Below are positions 27,079 to 35,404 of a DNA stretch of 64,000 nt, one piece after another (position 1 is the first letter of the stretch; the number at the start of each line of letters is the position of its first letter). The notes below the pieces were generated by a model that saw nothing but the letters and a program-made list of their open reading frames with translations, was not told where the DNA came from and made no database searches. The DNA lies in assembly GCF_003202205.1 (NCBI RefSeq), contig NZ_PDOG01000002.1, positions 475,742 to 539,741 on the forward strand, in the 5' to 3' direction. The position numbers and the translations under genes are program-made. This DNA is from Halomonas sp. LBP4. Lineage in GTDB: Bacteria > Pseudomonadota > Gammaproteobacteria > Pseudomonadales > Halomonadaceae.

Positions 27079-28629
27079 ATGACCCGACGCAAGCCGATCG
27101 CCACCGGCTCCGACTGGAGCTTCGACACCCTGACCGACTTCGAGCGCGAGATCGCGCGTCTCGCCGACGAGTATCGCCTGGACACCTATCCGAACCAGAT
27201 CGAGATCATCACCACCGAGCAGATGATGGATGCCTATGCCAGCGTGGGCATGCCGGTGGGCTATCACCACTGGTCCTTCGGCAAGCAGTTCCTGGCGGTG
27301 GAGCAGGCCTACCGGCGTGGCCAGATGGGGCTGGCCTACGAGCTGGTGATCAATTCCGACCCCTGCATCGCCTACCTGATGGAGGAGAACACCCTGATGA
27401 TGCAGGTGCTGGTAATCGCCCACGCCTGCTATGGCCACAACTCCTTCTTCAAGGGCAACTACCTGTTCCGCACCTGGACCGATGCCTCCTCGATCATCGA
27501 TTACCTGGTGTTCGCACGGAAGTACATCGCCGAGTGCGAGGAGCGTCATGGCGTGACCGCGGTCGAGCAGCTGCTCGACGCCTGCCATGCGCTGCAGAAC
27601 TACGGGGTCGATCGCTACAAGCGTCCTTCGCCGATCTCCCCCGCCGAGGAGGCGCAGCGCCAGAAGGAGCGTGAGGAGTACCTGCAGGCCCAGGTCAACA
27701 CCCTGTGGCGGACCATTCCCGGGCGGGAGTCGCTCGAGTCGCTGCCCGGCGATGCCGACGAGGAGGATCCCCTGGGGCTGCACGAGGGGGGGCGCTATCC
27801 CGCCGAGCCCCAGGAAAACCTGCTCTACTTCATCGAGAAGAATGCGCCACTGCTGGCGCCCTGGCAGCGGGAGGTGGTGCGCATCGTGCGCAAGCTGGCG
27901 CAGTACTTCTACCCGCAGCGCCAGACCCAGGTGATGAACGAGGGCTGGGCCACCTTCTGGCATTACACCCTGATGAACCGGCTCTATGAAGAGGGCCTGG
28001 TGGACGAGGGGTTGATCCTGGAGTTCCTGCAGTCCCACACCGCGGTGGTCAGCCAGCCCGCCTTCGACAGCCCCTATTTCAGTGGCATCAACCCCTATGC
28101 CCTGGGCTTCGCCATCTTCACCGACCTCAGGCGTATCTGCGAGGCGCCGACCGCCGAGGACCGCGAGTGGTTTCCCGATACCGCGGGCAGCGACTGGTGT
28201 GAGACCCTGGATTTCGCCATGCGCAACTTCAAGGACGAGTCCTTCATCCAGCAGTTCCTCTCGCCCAAGGTGATCCGTGATCTCAAGCTGTTCATGGTGG
28301 TGGATGACGATCAGGAGGAGATGCTGGAAGTGGCGGCGATCCATGACGAGCGGGGCTATCGGCGCATTCGCGAGTCCCTGGCCATCCAGTACGCGCTCTC
28401 GGTGCGCGAGCCCAACATCCAGGTCTACTCGGCCGACATCCGCGGCGACCGCTCGCTGACCCTGCGCCATGTCCAGGACAGTCGCCGGCCGCTGGCGCGC
28501 AGCGTCTACCCGGTGATCCGCCACCTGCACCAGCTGTGGGGCTTCCCAGTGAAGCTGGAGTCGGTGGAGGGCGACGAGGTGGTGCGTCGCTACCAGTGGC
28601 CCTTGCCCGACGAGGCGCGCCAGGAGTAG
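27079..28629 (+). CDS. SpoVR family protein (YcgB)
   Basis: This 516-residue SpoVR/YcgB family protein has the hallmarks YHHWSFGKQF (about 58-67), YGHNSFFKGNYLF (about 118-130) and MNEGWATFWHYTLMNRLYEEG (about 288-308), and the C-terminal TLRHVQDSRRPL. AGGAGG precedes the ATG. Function is not established in Proteobacteria; it almost always travels with prkA and yeaH, and the three probably form a stress module. A 13-bp stem terminator follows. Confidence 0.92.
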   Translation: MTRRKPIATGSDWSFDTLTDFEREIARLADEYRLDTYPNQIEIITTEQMMDAYASVGMPVGYHHWSFGKQFLAVEQAYRRGQMGLAYELVINSDPCIAYLMEENTLMMQVLVIAHACYGHNSFFKGNYLFRTWTDASSIIDYLVFARKYIAECEERHGVTAVEQLLDACHALQNYGVDRYKRPSPISPAEEAQRQKEREEYLQAQVNTLWRTIPGRESLESLPGDADEEDPLGLHEGGRYPAEPQENLLYFIEKNAPLLAPWQREVVRIVRKLAQYFYPQRQTQVMNEGWATFWHYTLMNRLYEEGLVDEGLILEFLQSHTAVVSQPAFDSPYFSGINPYALGFAIFTDLRRICEAPTAEDREWFPDTAGSDWCETLDFAMRNFKDESFIQQFLSPKVIRDLKLFMVVDDDQEEMLEVAAIHDERGYRRIRESLAIQYALSVREPNIQVYSADIRGDRSLTLRHVQDSRRPLARSVYPVIRHLHQLWGFPVKLESVEGDEVVRRYQWPLPDEARQE

Positions 28630-28655
28630 GCCTCACCGGATCGGTGCCCGAAACG

Positions 28656-28686
28656 ACGAGACCCGCGCTCGTGGCGCGGGTCTCGT
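28656..28686. terminator. Bidirectional terminator between spoVR and the HiPIP gene
   Basis: A perfect 13-bp inverted repeat (28656-28668 with 28674-28686, 5-base loop) sits between convergent genes. Confidence 0.7.
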
Positions 28687-28717
28687 GTCGGCAGGCTGGG
28701 CGGAACCCCGGGATGAT

Positions 28718-29032
28718 TCAGCCCTGGGCGGTCCACGACTGGCACCAGCCGCCGGGTTCGACGCTGTTCTGCGGGAACAGCTGGCAACCTTCGCTGTCGG
28801 CCTGGAAGAACATGCAGTTACTGCAGGTCTCGCCCTCCTCGTAGGCCGGGTGGTCGCTGGCTTCGCTGGCGTTCTCGACGTAGTTCAGGGCCTGGGCCTG
28901 GTCGGAACTCGGGTCGAGGCGTGGCAGGTCCTGGGCGAAGGCGGACTTGGACAGGATCCCGGCGCCCAGCGGCAGGGCGGCGATGCCCAGCAGGCTGTGG
29001 CGCATGAAATCACGGCGGCTTTGCTTGGCCAT
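28718..29032 (-). CDS. High-potential iron-sulfur protein (HiPIP), Tat-exported
   Basis: This 104-residue precursor has a twin-arginine signal (SRRDFM at 5-10, hydrophobic core to about 28, AFA|QD cleavage near 33). The mature part carries four cluster ligands C70, C73, C83 and C97 in the C-x2-C-x9-C-x13-C spacing of HiPIPs. Such proteins carry electrons in the periplasm. It is divergent from ogt, with 236 bases between the two starts. Confidence 0.93.
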   Translation of the reverse strand: MAKQSRRDFMRHSLLGIAALPLGAGILSKSAFAQDLPRLDPSSDQAQALNYVENASEASDHPAYEEGETCSNCMFFQADSEGCQLFPQNSVEPGGWCQSWTAQG

Positions 29033-29268
29033 GGTATCTCCTTGTCATCACGGTATGTGGCGTCTTGTCACGATGGGGCATGTCGGGATGCCCTCGTCCT
29101 TCTTCGGGTGGTAGCCCACCTCTACGTGAATCACCCTTACTCCGACAGAAGCTGCGCTGTGGAGTTCGGCTGCTTCATGGTAGTGGAGTGCCCGAACCGG
29201 CGCGAACCCGACCGCCGGCAGTGCGGCAATCGGTCGCGCCGCCGACCAATCGCTCAGAGGAGTCATCC

Positions 29269-29730
29269 ATGATCTTCACCCGCTTTGCCTCTTCCGTCGG
29301 CGAGATCCTGCTGTGTGGCGACGGCCAGGGCCTGCGTCGCCTAGTGCTGGCCGCCGAGGAAACCCCCGATCCATTGGAGGCGCGTCGCGACGAGGCCGCT
29401 CTCCTGGATGCCCGGAAACAGCTGCTGGCCTATCTGGATGGCCGGCGTCGTCACTTCAGCCTGACCCTGGCGCCGGGCGGTAGCGAGTTTCAGCGTCAGG
29501 TGTGGGCAGCGCTGCTGCGCATACCCTATGGCGAGACCCGTACCTACGGCGACCTGGCCCGCCGGCTCGGTCGCGAGGGTGCGGCGCGCGCCATCGGGAC
29601 GGCCAGTGGCGCCAATCCGCTGCCGCTGCTGATCCCCTGTCACCGGGTGGTGGCCGCCGATGGCCTCGGTGGCTACAGTGGCGGCCCGGCCCTCAAGCGC
29701 CGGTTGCTGACCCTGGAGGGGGTGGCATGA
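29269..29730 (+). CDS. ogt: Methylated-DNA-protein-cysteine methyltransferase (Ogt type)
   Basis: This enzyme repairs O6-alkylguanine by transferring the alkyl group to its own cysteine. The 153-residue product has the active-site PCHRV with C124, the helix-turn-helix region FQRQVWAALLRIPYGETRTYGDLA (about 74-97), and the RAIGTASGANPLPLLIPCHR context. The ATG at 29269 has AGAGGAG upstream. There is no Ada-type N-terminal domain. Confidence 0.92.
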   Translation: MIFTRFASSVGEILLCGDGQGLRRLVLAAEETPDPLEARRDEAALLDARKQLLAYLDGRRRHFSLTLAPGGSEFQRQVWAALLRIPYGETRTYGDLARRLGREGAARAIGTASGANPLPLLIPCHRVVAADGLGGYSGGPALKRRLLTLEGVA

Positions 29731-29832
29731 GTGGTGGCGGATGCCGCCCGACCGGGTGCCCTGCTATACTCGCGCCAGTTCCGGTGACGTCTCGGTCGGC
29801 CGGGAAGCCATTCTTGAGCAGGGGAGTGCCCG

Positions 29833-30108
29833 ATGCAGAATGCCGTGATTCTGATCAACACCGACAAGGGGCAGGTCAAGGCGGTGGCCGAGCGGTTGGC
29901 CGATGTCGAAGGAATCAGCGAGGTCTATTCCACCTGCGGACGCTACGACCTGGTGGCGATCGCCCGCACCCGTGACTTCGAGAGTCTTGCCGAACTGGTG
30001 ACCGAGCGCCTCAATGCCGTCGAGGGCATCCGCGACACCGAGACCCTCAATGCCATGCAGGTGCACTCGCGCCACGACCTCGAGACCATGTTCTCGCTGG
30101 GCTGGTAG
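29833..30108 (+). CDS. Standalone Lrp/AsnC ligand-binding (RAM) domain protein
   Basis: The 91-residue protein consists only of the RAM domain of Lrp/AsnC regulators (AVILINTDKGQVKAVAERLADVEG...VYSTCGRYDLVAIART...NAVEGIRDTETLNAM) and lacks the DNA-binding domain. The ATG has AGGGGAG upstream, and a TATACT -10-like hexamer lies at 29765-29770. Similar proteins bind small ligands or partner full-length Lrp proteins. Role here unknown. Confidence 0.85.
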   Translation: MQNAVILINTDKGQVKAVAERLADVEGISEVYSTCGRYDLVAIARTRDFESLAELVTERLNAVEGIRDTETLNAMQVHSRHDLETMFSLGW

Positions 30109-30180
30109 CGTCGTTGTTCCGCGCCCCCACCCCCGCGGCGATGTCGGGGGTTGGGGCCTGCCCCCCGCCGACTGGAGGCG

Positions 30181-31062
30181 ATGCGCTCAAGGATGACTCG
30201 CCGCCGAATCCCCATTCGTTCCCGCTGGCGCCGGCAGGCGCGGCGTTTCGGCATCAGCCTGCTGTTCGTGGTCGTCGGTAGCGGCCTCTGGTACGCCCAG
30301 GAGCGTGACTATCGCGACCAGCTCAGCTGGATGGGGGTGCCCACCTGGGAGGCCCCCTCGCCGCTGACCCTCCATCGCGTCCTGCGCAACCAGGGCTTTC
30401 TGGTCGGCTGGTCCGATGTGCGGGTCAGCCCGCTGTGGGTCAGCTATCTGTTGCATGCGGTGGAGGAGCCCCGGGCCGGGGCGCGCCCCGATTTCCGGCG
30501 CGACTGGCGCACCCTCTGGCCCATCGCCGCCGATAGCTACTTCGGCAGCGGCTATGATCGTGGCCACCTGGCGCCGAACTATGCCATCGCGGTGGTGCAT
30601 GGTCGCGAGGCCCAGCGCGACACCTTCACCATGAGTAACATGTCGCCCCAGCGTCCCGACCTCAACCGCCGCCTGTGGCAGCGTCTCGAGGAGGTGGTGA
30701 TCGATCACTTCGTGCCGCGCTTCGGGGTGGTGCAGGTGATCACCGGTCCGGTGTTTCCCCCGCGCTGGCTGGACAACGTCACCAACCGGGTGGGCCTGGT
30801 GGAGGTGCCCGAGGCCTTCTACAAGATCATCGTCGTGCCGGCCGAGGAGCCCAGGGCACTGGCCTTCCTCATGCCCCAGGAGGTGAGCGGCGGCGAGCCG
30901 CTCGACGATTACCTGGTGAGCATCGACGAGGTGGAGGCGCGCACCGGCCTGGACTTCTTTCCCCGTTTGCCCGGGGAGGTGGCAGAGGTGCTGGAGGGCG
31001 AGGTGGTAACCGAGGGGTGGGGGCTCGACGAGGTGGCGAGGCTGCCGGGCAGGTTTCAATAG
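30181..31062 (+). CDS. Membrane-anchored NUC1-type DNA/RNA endonuclease
   Basis: This 293-residue DNA/RNA non-specific endonuclease has the metal-dependent active-site motif YDRGHLAPN (DRGH at 126-129). A following NMSPQRPDLNR gives the metal-binding Asn. A basic N-terminus followed by one hydrophobic helix (about 24-38, ISLLFVVVGSGLWYA) predicts an inner-membrane anchor with the nuclease in the periplasm, or an uncleaved signal. The start is ATG 30181 after TGGAGG, with 30193 as alternative. It could degrade external DNA for nutrients or act as a toxin; no immunity gene is obvious. Confidence 0.85.
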   Translation: MRSRMTRRRIPIRSRWRRQARRFGISLLFVVVGSGLWYAQERDYRDQLSWMGVPTWEAPSPLTLHRVLRNQGFLVGWSDVRVSPLWVSYLLHAVEEPRAGARPDFRRDWRTLWPIAADSYFGSGYDRGHLAPNYAIAVVHGREAQRDTFTMSNMSPQRPDLNRRLWQRLEEVVIDHFVPRFGVVQVITGPVFPPRWLDNVTNRVGLVEVPEAFYKIIVVPAEEPRALAFLMPQEVSGGEPLDDYLVSIDEVEARTGLDFFPRLPGEVAEVLEGEVVTEGWGLDEVARLPGRFQ

Positions 31063-31095
31063 ACGCCGATCCCGCCCGACGGACAGGCACAAAAA

Positions 31096-31116
31096 AACCG
31101 CGATCGAGTCGCGGTT
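31096..31116 (-). terminator. Terminator of the tRNA-Leu cluster
   Basis: An 8-bp stem (31096-31103 with 31109-31116) is followed on the minus strand by a run of T, a classical intrinsic terminator 73 bases after the last tRNA-Leu. It may also stop rightward transcription from the endonuclease gene. Confidence 0.85.
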
Positions 31117-31188
31117 CTCTTCGCTGCATCTCATTGCATCCGCGGGGGATGCGGCTTCGTTGCTCTGCATGACGCGGGTACTGAGGGG

Positions 31189-31275
31189 TGGTGCCCAGGA
31201 GAGGACTTGAACCTCCACATCCGTAAGGATACTAGCACCTGAAGCTAGCGCGTCTACCAATTCCGCCACCTGGGC
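31189..31275 (-). tRNA. tRNA-Leu (anticodon CAG), copy 1
   Basis: This 87-base class II tRNA has acceptor GCCCAGG/CCTGGGC, anticodon loop TTCAGGT, a long variable arm, TTCAAGTC and encoded CCA. Confidence 0.95.
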
Positions 31276-31336
31276 GCATCATGCATCTCGTCGTGTTCGC
31301 GGCCATCACCGTTCGCCGTCACGGCGGTCGGGGTGA

Positions 31337-31423
31337 TGGTGCCCAGGAGAGGACTTGAACCTCCACGTCCATAAGGACACTAGCACCTGAAGCTAGCGCG
31401 TCTACCAATTCCGCCACCTGGGC
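31337..31423 (-). tRNA. tRNA-Leu (anticodon CAG), copy 2
   Basis: This 87-base near-identical copy differs from its neighbours only in a few variable-arm and nearby bases. Encoded CCA present. Confidence 0.95.
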
Positions 31424-31491
31424 GAACACGAGCGATCTCGAGCTGACAAAGAGCCTGGGAGCGAACTCCCGGATACCCCGCAGGGTATCGA

Positions 31492-31578
31492 TGGTGCCCA
31501 GAAGAGGACTTGAACCTCCACGTCCGTAAGGACACTAGCACCTGAAGCTAGCGCGTCTACCAATTCCGCCATCTGGGC
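31492..31578 (-). tRNA. tRNA-Leu (anticodon CAG), copy 3 (first transcribed)
   Basis: An 87-base copy with acceptor GCCCAGA/TCTGGGC, a compensated pair change relative to the others. Encoded CCA present. Confidence 0.95.
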
Positions 31579-31589
31579 AGGCGATGCGT

Positions 31590-31617
31590 ATGGTACCGAA
31601 TTTCTCGGCCAATGCAA
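31590..31617 (-). promoter_or_regulatory. Probable promoter of the tRNA-Leu cluster
   Basis: On the minus strand, TTGCAT (31612-31617), a 16-base spacer and TACCAT (31590-31595) lie 12 bases before the first tRNA. Moderate match. Confidence 0.45.
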
Positions 31618-31682
31618 TAGCGACCGGCCCGCCACGAATGAAATAATGGGGAGCCGGGCAGCGGCCGAATGCTCGGCCGAGG

Positions 31683-31711
31683 TTGGGTCGTGTCGCCGGC
31701 GGCGCTATACT
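31683..31711 (+). promoter_or_regulatory. Promoter of rnr
   Basis: TTGGGT (31683-31688), a 17-base spacer and TATACT (31706-31711) lie about 105 bases upstream of the chosen rnr start. Confidence 0.65.
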
Positions 31712-31815
31712 GCGGCCATGACAATAGACCTCAATCGCAACACCTTATGCCCGCGGCGCTTCTCCGGCGCCTTCTCGAGGACGCTGCTCCCGATGCTGTC
31801 AAGGATGCCTTACGC

Positions 31816-34197
31816 ATGACCCACTGGACGCTCAGCGACGACCCCCACGCCAGCCGCGAGGCCCACAAGTACGACAACCCCGCCCCTAGCCGCGAATATC
31901 TGCTGGCGCGGCTGGAGGAGTATGGCAAGCCGATCACCCACGAGAACATGAGCCGCCTGCTGGGCCTCGAGGACGAGGACCTCCAGGAGGCGGTACGCCG
32001 GCGGCTGGCGGCCATGGAGCGCGACGGCCAGGTGCTGCGCAACCGCCGTGGCGCCTATGCGCTGATCGACAAGCTCGACCTGGTCAAGGGCAAGGTGCTG
32101 GGCCACCGCGACGGCTTCGGCTTCCTGCTGCGCGAGGATGGCAAGAAGCCCGACCTGGTGTTGCCGCCGCGGCAGATGCGTCGGGTCTTCCACGGCGACT
32201 ACGTGCTGGCGCGCATCAGCGGTCGTGATCGCCGCGGCCGCGACGAGGCGACCATCGCCGAGGTGCTCTCGCACAACACCCAGACCATCGTCGGGGTCTA
32301 CCGCGAGAATAACCCGGAGTTCGGGGTGCTGATTCCCGAGAATCCGCGCATCACCCAGGAGGTGATCATACCCCACAGCGCCTGCGGGGGCGCGAAGGAC
32401 GGCCAGGTGATCTCGGCGAAGATCGTCCGGCAGCCCGAGACCCGGGTGCAGCCGGTGGGCGAGGTGGTCGAGGTGCTCGGCGAGCGCATGGACCCGGGGA
32501 TGGAGATCGACATCGCCATCCGCAGCTACGAGATTCCCGCGGAGTTCCCGCCGGAGGTCCACGACCAGATCGCCGGCATGTCCGCCGAGGTCGCCGAGGG
32601 CGACAAGCAGCACCGCATCGACCTGCGCGATGTCCCGCTGGTGACCATCGACGACGAGTCGGCCAAGGACTTCGACGATGCCGTCTGCGCCTGGAAGACC
32701 AAGTCCGGTAGCTGGAAGCTGCTGGTGGCCATCGCCGACGTCTCACACTATGTGCGGCCCGGCAGTGCCCTCGATCAGGAGGCGATCACCCGGGGCAACT
32801 CCGTCTACTTCCCCGGGCAGGTGGTGCCGATGCTGCCCGAGCTGCTCTCCAACGGGCTCTGTTCGCTGAACCCGGCTGTCGACCGCCTGGCCCTGGTCTG
32901 CGAGATGAACATCTCCCAGACCGGCGCCATCAGTCGCTACCGCTTCTACGAGGCGGTGTTCCAGTCCCACGCTCGCCTCACCTACAACAAGGTCGCCGCC
33001 ATCCTCGATGATGACGGCGAGGAGGGCGCGGCACTGCGCGAGGAGCATCGCGAACTGGTGCCCTCGCTGCACAACCTGCATGCCCTCTATACCCTGCTGC
33101 GCGAGGCGCGCGTGGCCCGCGGCGCCATCGACTTCGAGACCACCGAGACGGCGATCGTCTTCAACGACGAGCGCAAGATCGAGAAGATCGTGCCGCGCTC
33201 GCGCAACGACGCCCACAAGATCATCGAGGAGTGCATGCTGGCGGCCAACGTGGCGACCGCCCGCTTCCTCGACAAGCACGACCTGCCGGCGCTCTATCGC
33301 ATCCATGAGCGGCCCTCGCCGGAGCGCCTCGACAAGCTGCGGCTGTTCCTCGCCGAGCTGGGGCTGTCGGTAGGCGGGGGCGACGAGCCGACCCCCCAGG
33401 ACTACCAGGTCCTGGCCGAGGCCATCAAGGGACGTCCGGATGCCGACATCATCCAGACGGTGATGCTGCGCTCCATGAGCCAGGCGGTCTACTCGCCCCA
33501 CAACGAGGGGCACTTCGGCCTGGCCTACCCGGCCTATGCCCACTTCACTTCGCCGATCCGTCGCTACCCGGACCTGCTGGTGCACCGGGCGATCCGCTCG
33601 GTGATCCGCGGCCCGCGCCAGACCAATACCGTGCTGCGTGCCGAGGGGGCCAAGGTGGAGCCGCCCAGCAAGTGGTGCCCCTACACCTTCGAGCAGATGC
33701 TCGAGCTCGGCGAGCACTGCTCGATGACCGAGCGGCGCGCCGACGACGCCACCCGCGACGTCGAGGACTGGCTCAAGTGCGAGTTCATGTCCGACAAGCT
33801 GGGCGAGGTCTATGACGGCACCATCGCCTCGGTGACCCAGTTCGGCATCTTCGTGCGCCTCGATGAGGTCTATGTCGAGGGGCTGGTGCATGTCACCTCG
33901 CTGCCCTCCGACTACTACCACTACGAGGCCGAGAAGCATCGCCTCAAGGGCGAACGCAGCGGCATGAGCTACCGGCTCGGCGATGGCGTCACCGTCCAGG
34001 TGGCGCGGGTCGACATGAACGATCGCAAGATCGACTTCGAGCTGGCCGACGACAAGCCGCGTCCGAAGCGCCAGCCGCGCAAGCGCCGCACTACCGGTGC
34101 GGCCACCGCCGGGGGTGGCAAGGCCGACGACCAGGGGGGCAAGGGCGGCAAGCGTCGTCGCGTGGCGCGCAAGCCCAAGCCCCGTGCGCGCGGCTGA
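31816..34197 (+). CDS. rnr: Ribonuclease R
   Basis: RNase R is a processive 3'-5' exoribonuclease that degrades structured RNA. The 793-residue product has an N-terminal winged helix, two cold-shock domains, an RNB catalytic domain (DDESAKDFDDAVCA with clustered catalytic Asp residues near 280-290), an S1 domain (YDGTIASVTQFGIFVRLD), and a basic Lys/Arg-rich tail (KPRPKRQPRKRR onward). The start MTHWTLSDDPHASREAHKY at 31816 is preferred; the frame is open further upstream, but that part covers the promoter. The rlmB frame begins at the last base of the stop region. Confidence 0.95.
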   Translation: MTHWTLSDDPHASREAHKYDNPAPSREYLLARLEEYGKPITHENMSRLLGLEDEDLQEAVRRRLAAMERDGQVLRNRRGAYALIDKLDLVKGKVLGHRDGFGFLLREDGKKPDLVLPPRQMRRVFHGDYVLARISGRDRRGRDEATIAEVLSHNTQTIVGVYRENNPEFGVLIPENPRITQEVIIPHSACGGAKDGQVISAKIVRQPETRVQPVGEVVEVLGERMDPGMEIDIAIRSYEIPAEFPPEVHDQIAGMSAEVAEGDKQHRIDLRDVPLVTIDDESAKDFDDAVCAWKTKSGSWKLLVAIADVSHYVRPGSALDQEAITRGNSVYFPGQVVPMLPELLSNGLCSLNPAVDRLALVCEMNISQTGAISRYRFYEAVFQSHARLTYNKVAAILDDDGEEGAALREEHRELVPSLHNLHALYTLLREARVARGAIDFETTETAIVFNDERKIEKIVPRSRNDAHKIIEECMLAANVATARFLDKHDLPALYRIHERPSPERLDKLRLFLAELGLSVGGGDEPTPQDYQVLAEAIKGRPDADIIQTVMLRSMSQAVYSPHNEGHFGLAYPAYAHFTSPIRRYPDLLVHRAIRSVIRGPRQTNTVLRAEGAKVEPPSKWCPYTFEQMLELGEHCSMTERRADDATRDVEDWLKCEFMSDKLGEVYDGTIASVTQFGIFVRLDEVYVEGLVHVTSLPSDYYHYEAEKHRLKGERSGMSYRLGDGVTVQVARVDMNDRKIDFELADDKPRPKRQPRKRRTTGAATAGGGKADDQGGKGGKRRRVARKPKPRARG

Positions 34198-35030
34198 TGG
34201 CAATGGCACGCAAGGGGCGCCATCGCGACATGAAGAAGGGGGCCTCATGCCGCCCCCCGGGGATGCCCGGGGGGCTCGACGCCGTGTTCGGCGTGCACGC
34301 GGTGCGCGCCCTGCTCGACCGCGGCGAGAGCCCGCGGGAGCTCTGGGTGCAGGAGGGCGAGGCCGGTCAGCGCCTGGCCGAGCTGGTCGACCAGGCCCGT
34401 GCCTGCGGGGCCCGAGTCCGGATGCGGCCCCGCGACGAACTCGACCGCCTGGCCCAGGGCGCGGCCCATCAGGGCATCGCCGCCTTCTGCCCGCCGCTCG
34501 CCGCCGAGGGTGAGGCCTCGCTGTGGCTGAAGCTGGAGGCCTGGCCCCATGAGGCCCCGCCGCTGCTGCTGGTCCTCGACGGCATCACCGACGTGCACAA
34601 CTTCGGCGCCTGCCTGCGCAGTGCCGATGCCGCCGGCGCCCATGGCGTGGTGGTGCCGAAGGACAGGGCCGCCCCGCTCAATGCCACGGTGCGCAAGGTC
34701 GCCTGCGGCGCCGCCGAGAGCGTGCCCGTCTACCAGGTCACCAACCTGGCGCGGGCGTTGGCGAGGATGAAGGAGTTCGGCGTCTGGGTCACCGGTACCG
34801 CCGGCGAGGCCGAGTCGAGTGTTTACGAGGCCGATTTCGCCGGCCCCGTGGCCCTGGTGATGGGCGCCGAGGGCAAGGGCATGCGCCGGCTGACCCGCGA
34901 GGCCTGCGACACCCTGGTCAAGCTGCCCATGGCCGGCAGCGTCTCGAGTCTCAATGTCTCGGTGGCCACCGGGGTCTGCCTGTTCGAGGCGGTGCGTCAG
35001 CGGACCCCTTCGGGGAGCCGTAAGCTGTAA
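34197..35030 (+). CDS. rlmB: 23S rRNA 2'-O-methyltransferase RlmB
   Basis: RlmB methylates G2251 of 23S rRNA. The product has an N-terminal substrate-binding domain starting at DAVFGVHAVRALLDRG and a SPOUT domain with LLVLDGITDVHNFGACLRSADAAG, GAEGKGMRRLTREACD and KLPMAGSVSSLNVSVATG (SAM knot). It is about 25 residues longer at the N-terminus than E. coli RlmB; candidate starts are 34197, 34203, 34230 and 34263, and the true one is uncertain. It abuts rnr, so the two are probably co-transcribed, as in many gammaproteobacteria. Confidence 0.92.
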   Translation: MAMARKGRHRDMKKGASCRPPGMPGGLDAVFGVHAVRALLDRGESPRELWVQEGEAGQRLAELVDQARACGARVRMRPRDELDRLAQGAAHQGIAAFCPPLAAEGEASLWLKLEAWPHEAPPLLLVLDGITDVHNFGACLRSADAAGAHGVVVPKDRAAPLNATVRKVACGAAESVPVYQVTNLARALARMKEFGVWVTGTAGEAESSVYEADFAGPVALVMGAEGKGMRRLTREACDTLVKLPMAGSVSSLNVSVATGVCLFEAVRQRTPSGSRKL

Positions 35031-35232
35031 GAATGCCGCTGTGCGGCTGGAAGAAACCCCACCACGGCTACGCTCGGGGCGCCGCCTTGGTGAGCGGCGC
35101 TGGGGATAGGCCGTGTAGAGGAGGTCCTCTGCCACGGATGGCAGAGGTAGCGCCCAGGGAAGGGGGGGCACAGCGCCTCCTCGAAGGCCTGTCGCCGGAA
35201 AAGCCGCGACTTCTGGCACTGCGCTTGCCCGC

Positions 35233-35261
35233 TTGCTAAGCTCGTCGCCAGTCTTTAGAAT
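35233..35261 (+). promoter_or_regulatory. Promoter of the rpsF-rpsR-rplI operon
   Basis: TTGCTA (35233-35238), a 17-base spacer and TAGAAT (35256-35261) give a start near 35268, about 137 bases before rpsF. Confidence 0.75.
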
Positions 35262-35266
35262 GTTTG

Positions 35267-35301
35267 CGCCCGTTCGTCTGCCGAGCGGGCGTCGGCTTTT
35301 T
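35267..35301 (+). promoter_or_regulatory. Structured leader of the rpsF operon (possible S6:S18 autoregulatory element)
   Basis: Two mutually exclusive hairpins overlap. One pairs CGCCCG (35267-35272) with CGGGCG (35286-35291). The other pairs GCCGA (35280-35284) with TCGGC (35292-35296) and is followed by TTTTT, resembling an intrinsic terminator. Family knowledge: bacterial rpsF leaders often carry an RNA element bound by the S6:S18 complex. Whether this leader matches that motif was not modelled. Confidence 0.5.
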
Positions 35302-35404
35302 GAGCCAGACACCCTGTGGTCGAGAACCTTCGACAACCACTCCTTGCTTCCCCTGAGCGACCGAGGTCCTCAATGAGGAAGCTGTCAAACCGCAAGGAGA
35401 TCCC

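Larger units (their letters stand above)
35031..35404 (+). other. Intergenic region between rlmB and rpsF
   Basis: This 374-base stretch has no convincing gene. It holds AAGC-type repeat words right after rlmB, then a 35117-35220 element with a perfect 9-bp stem (35126-35134 with 35139-35147), then the rpsF promoter and its structured leader. From memory, a similar GAGGTCCTCTGCCA-type element recurs between genes in Halomonas genomes; this was not checked. Confidence 0.5.

Noticed and set aside
24325..28530. 1401-residue minus-strand open frame
   Set aside because: It is the antisense of the prkA-yeaH-spoVR genes, has low-complexity composition and no domain.
35033..35239. Short plus-strand frame between rlmB and rpsF
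   Set aside because: Lies within an intergenic repeat-like element, lacks a ribosome site and any motif.
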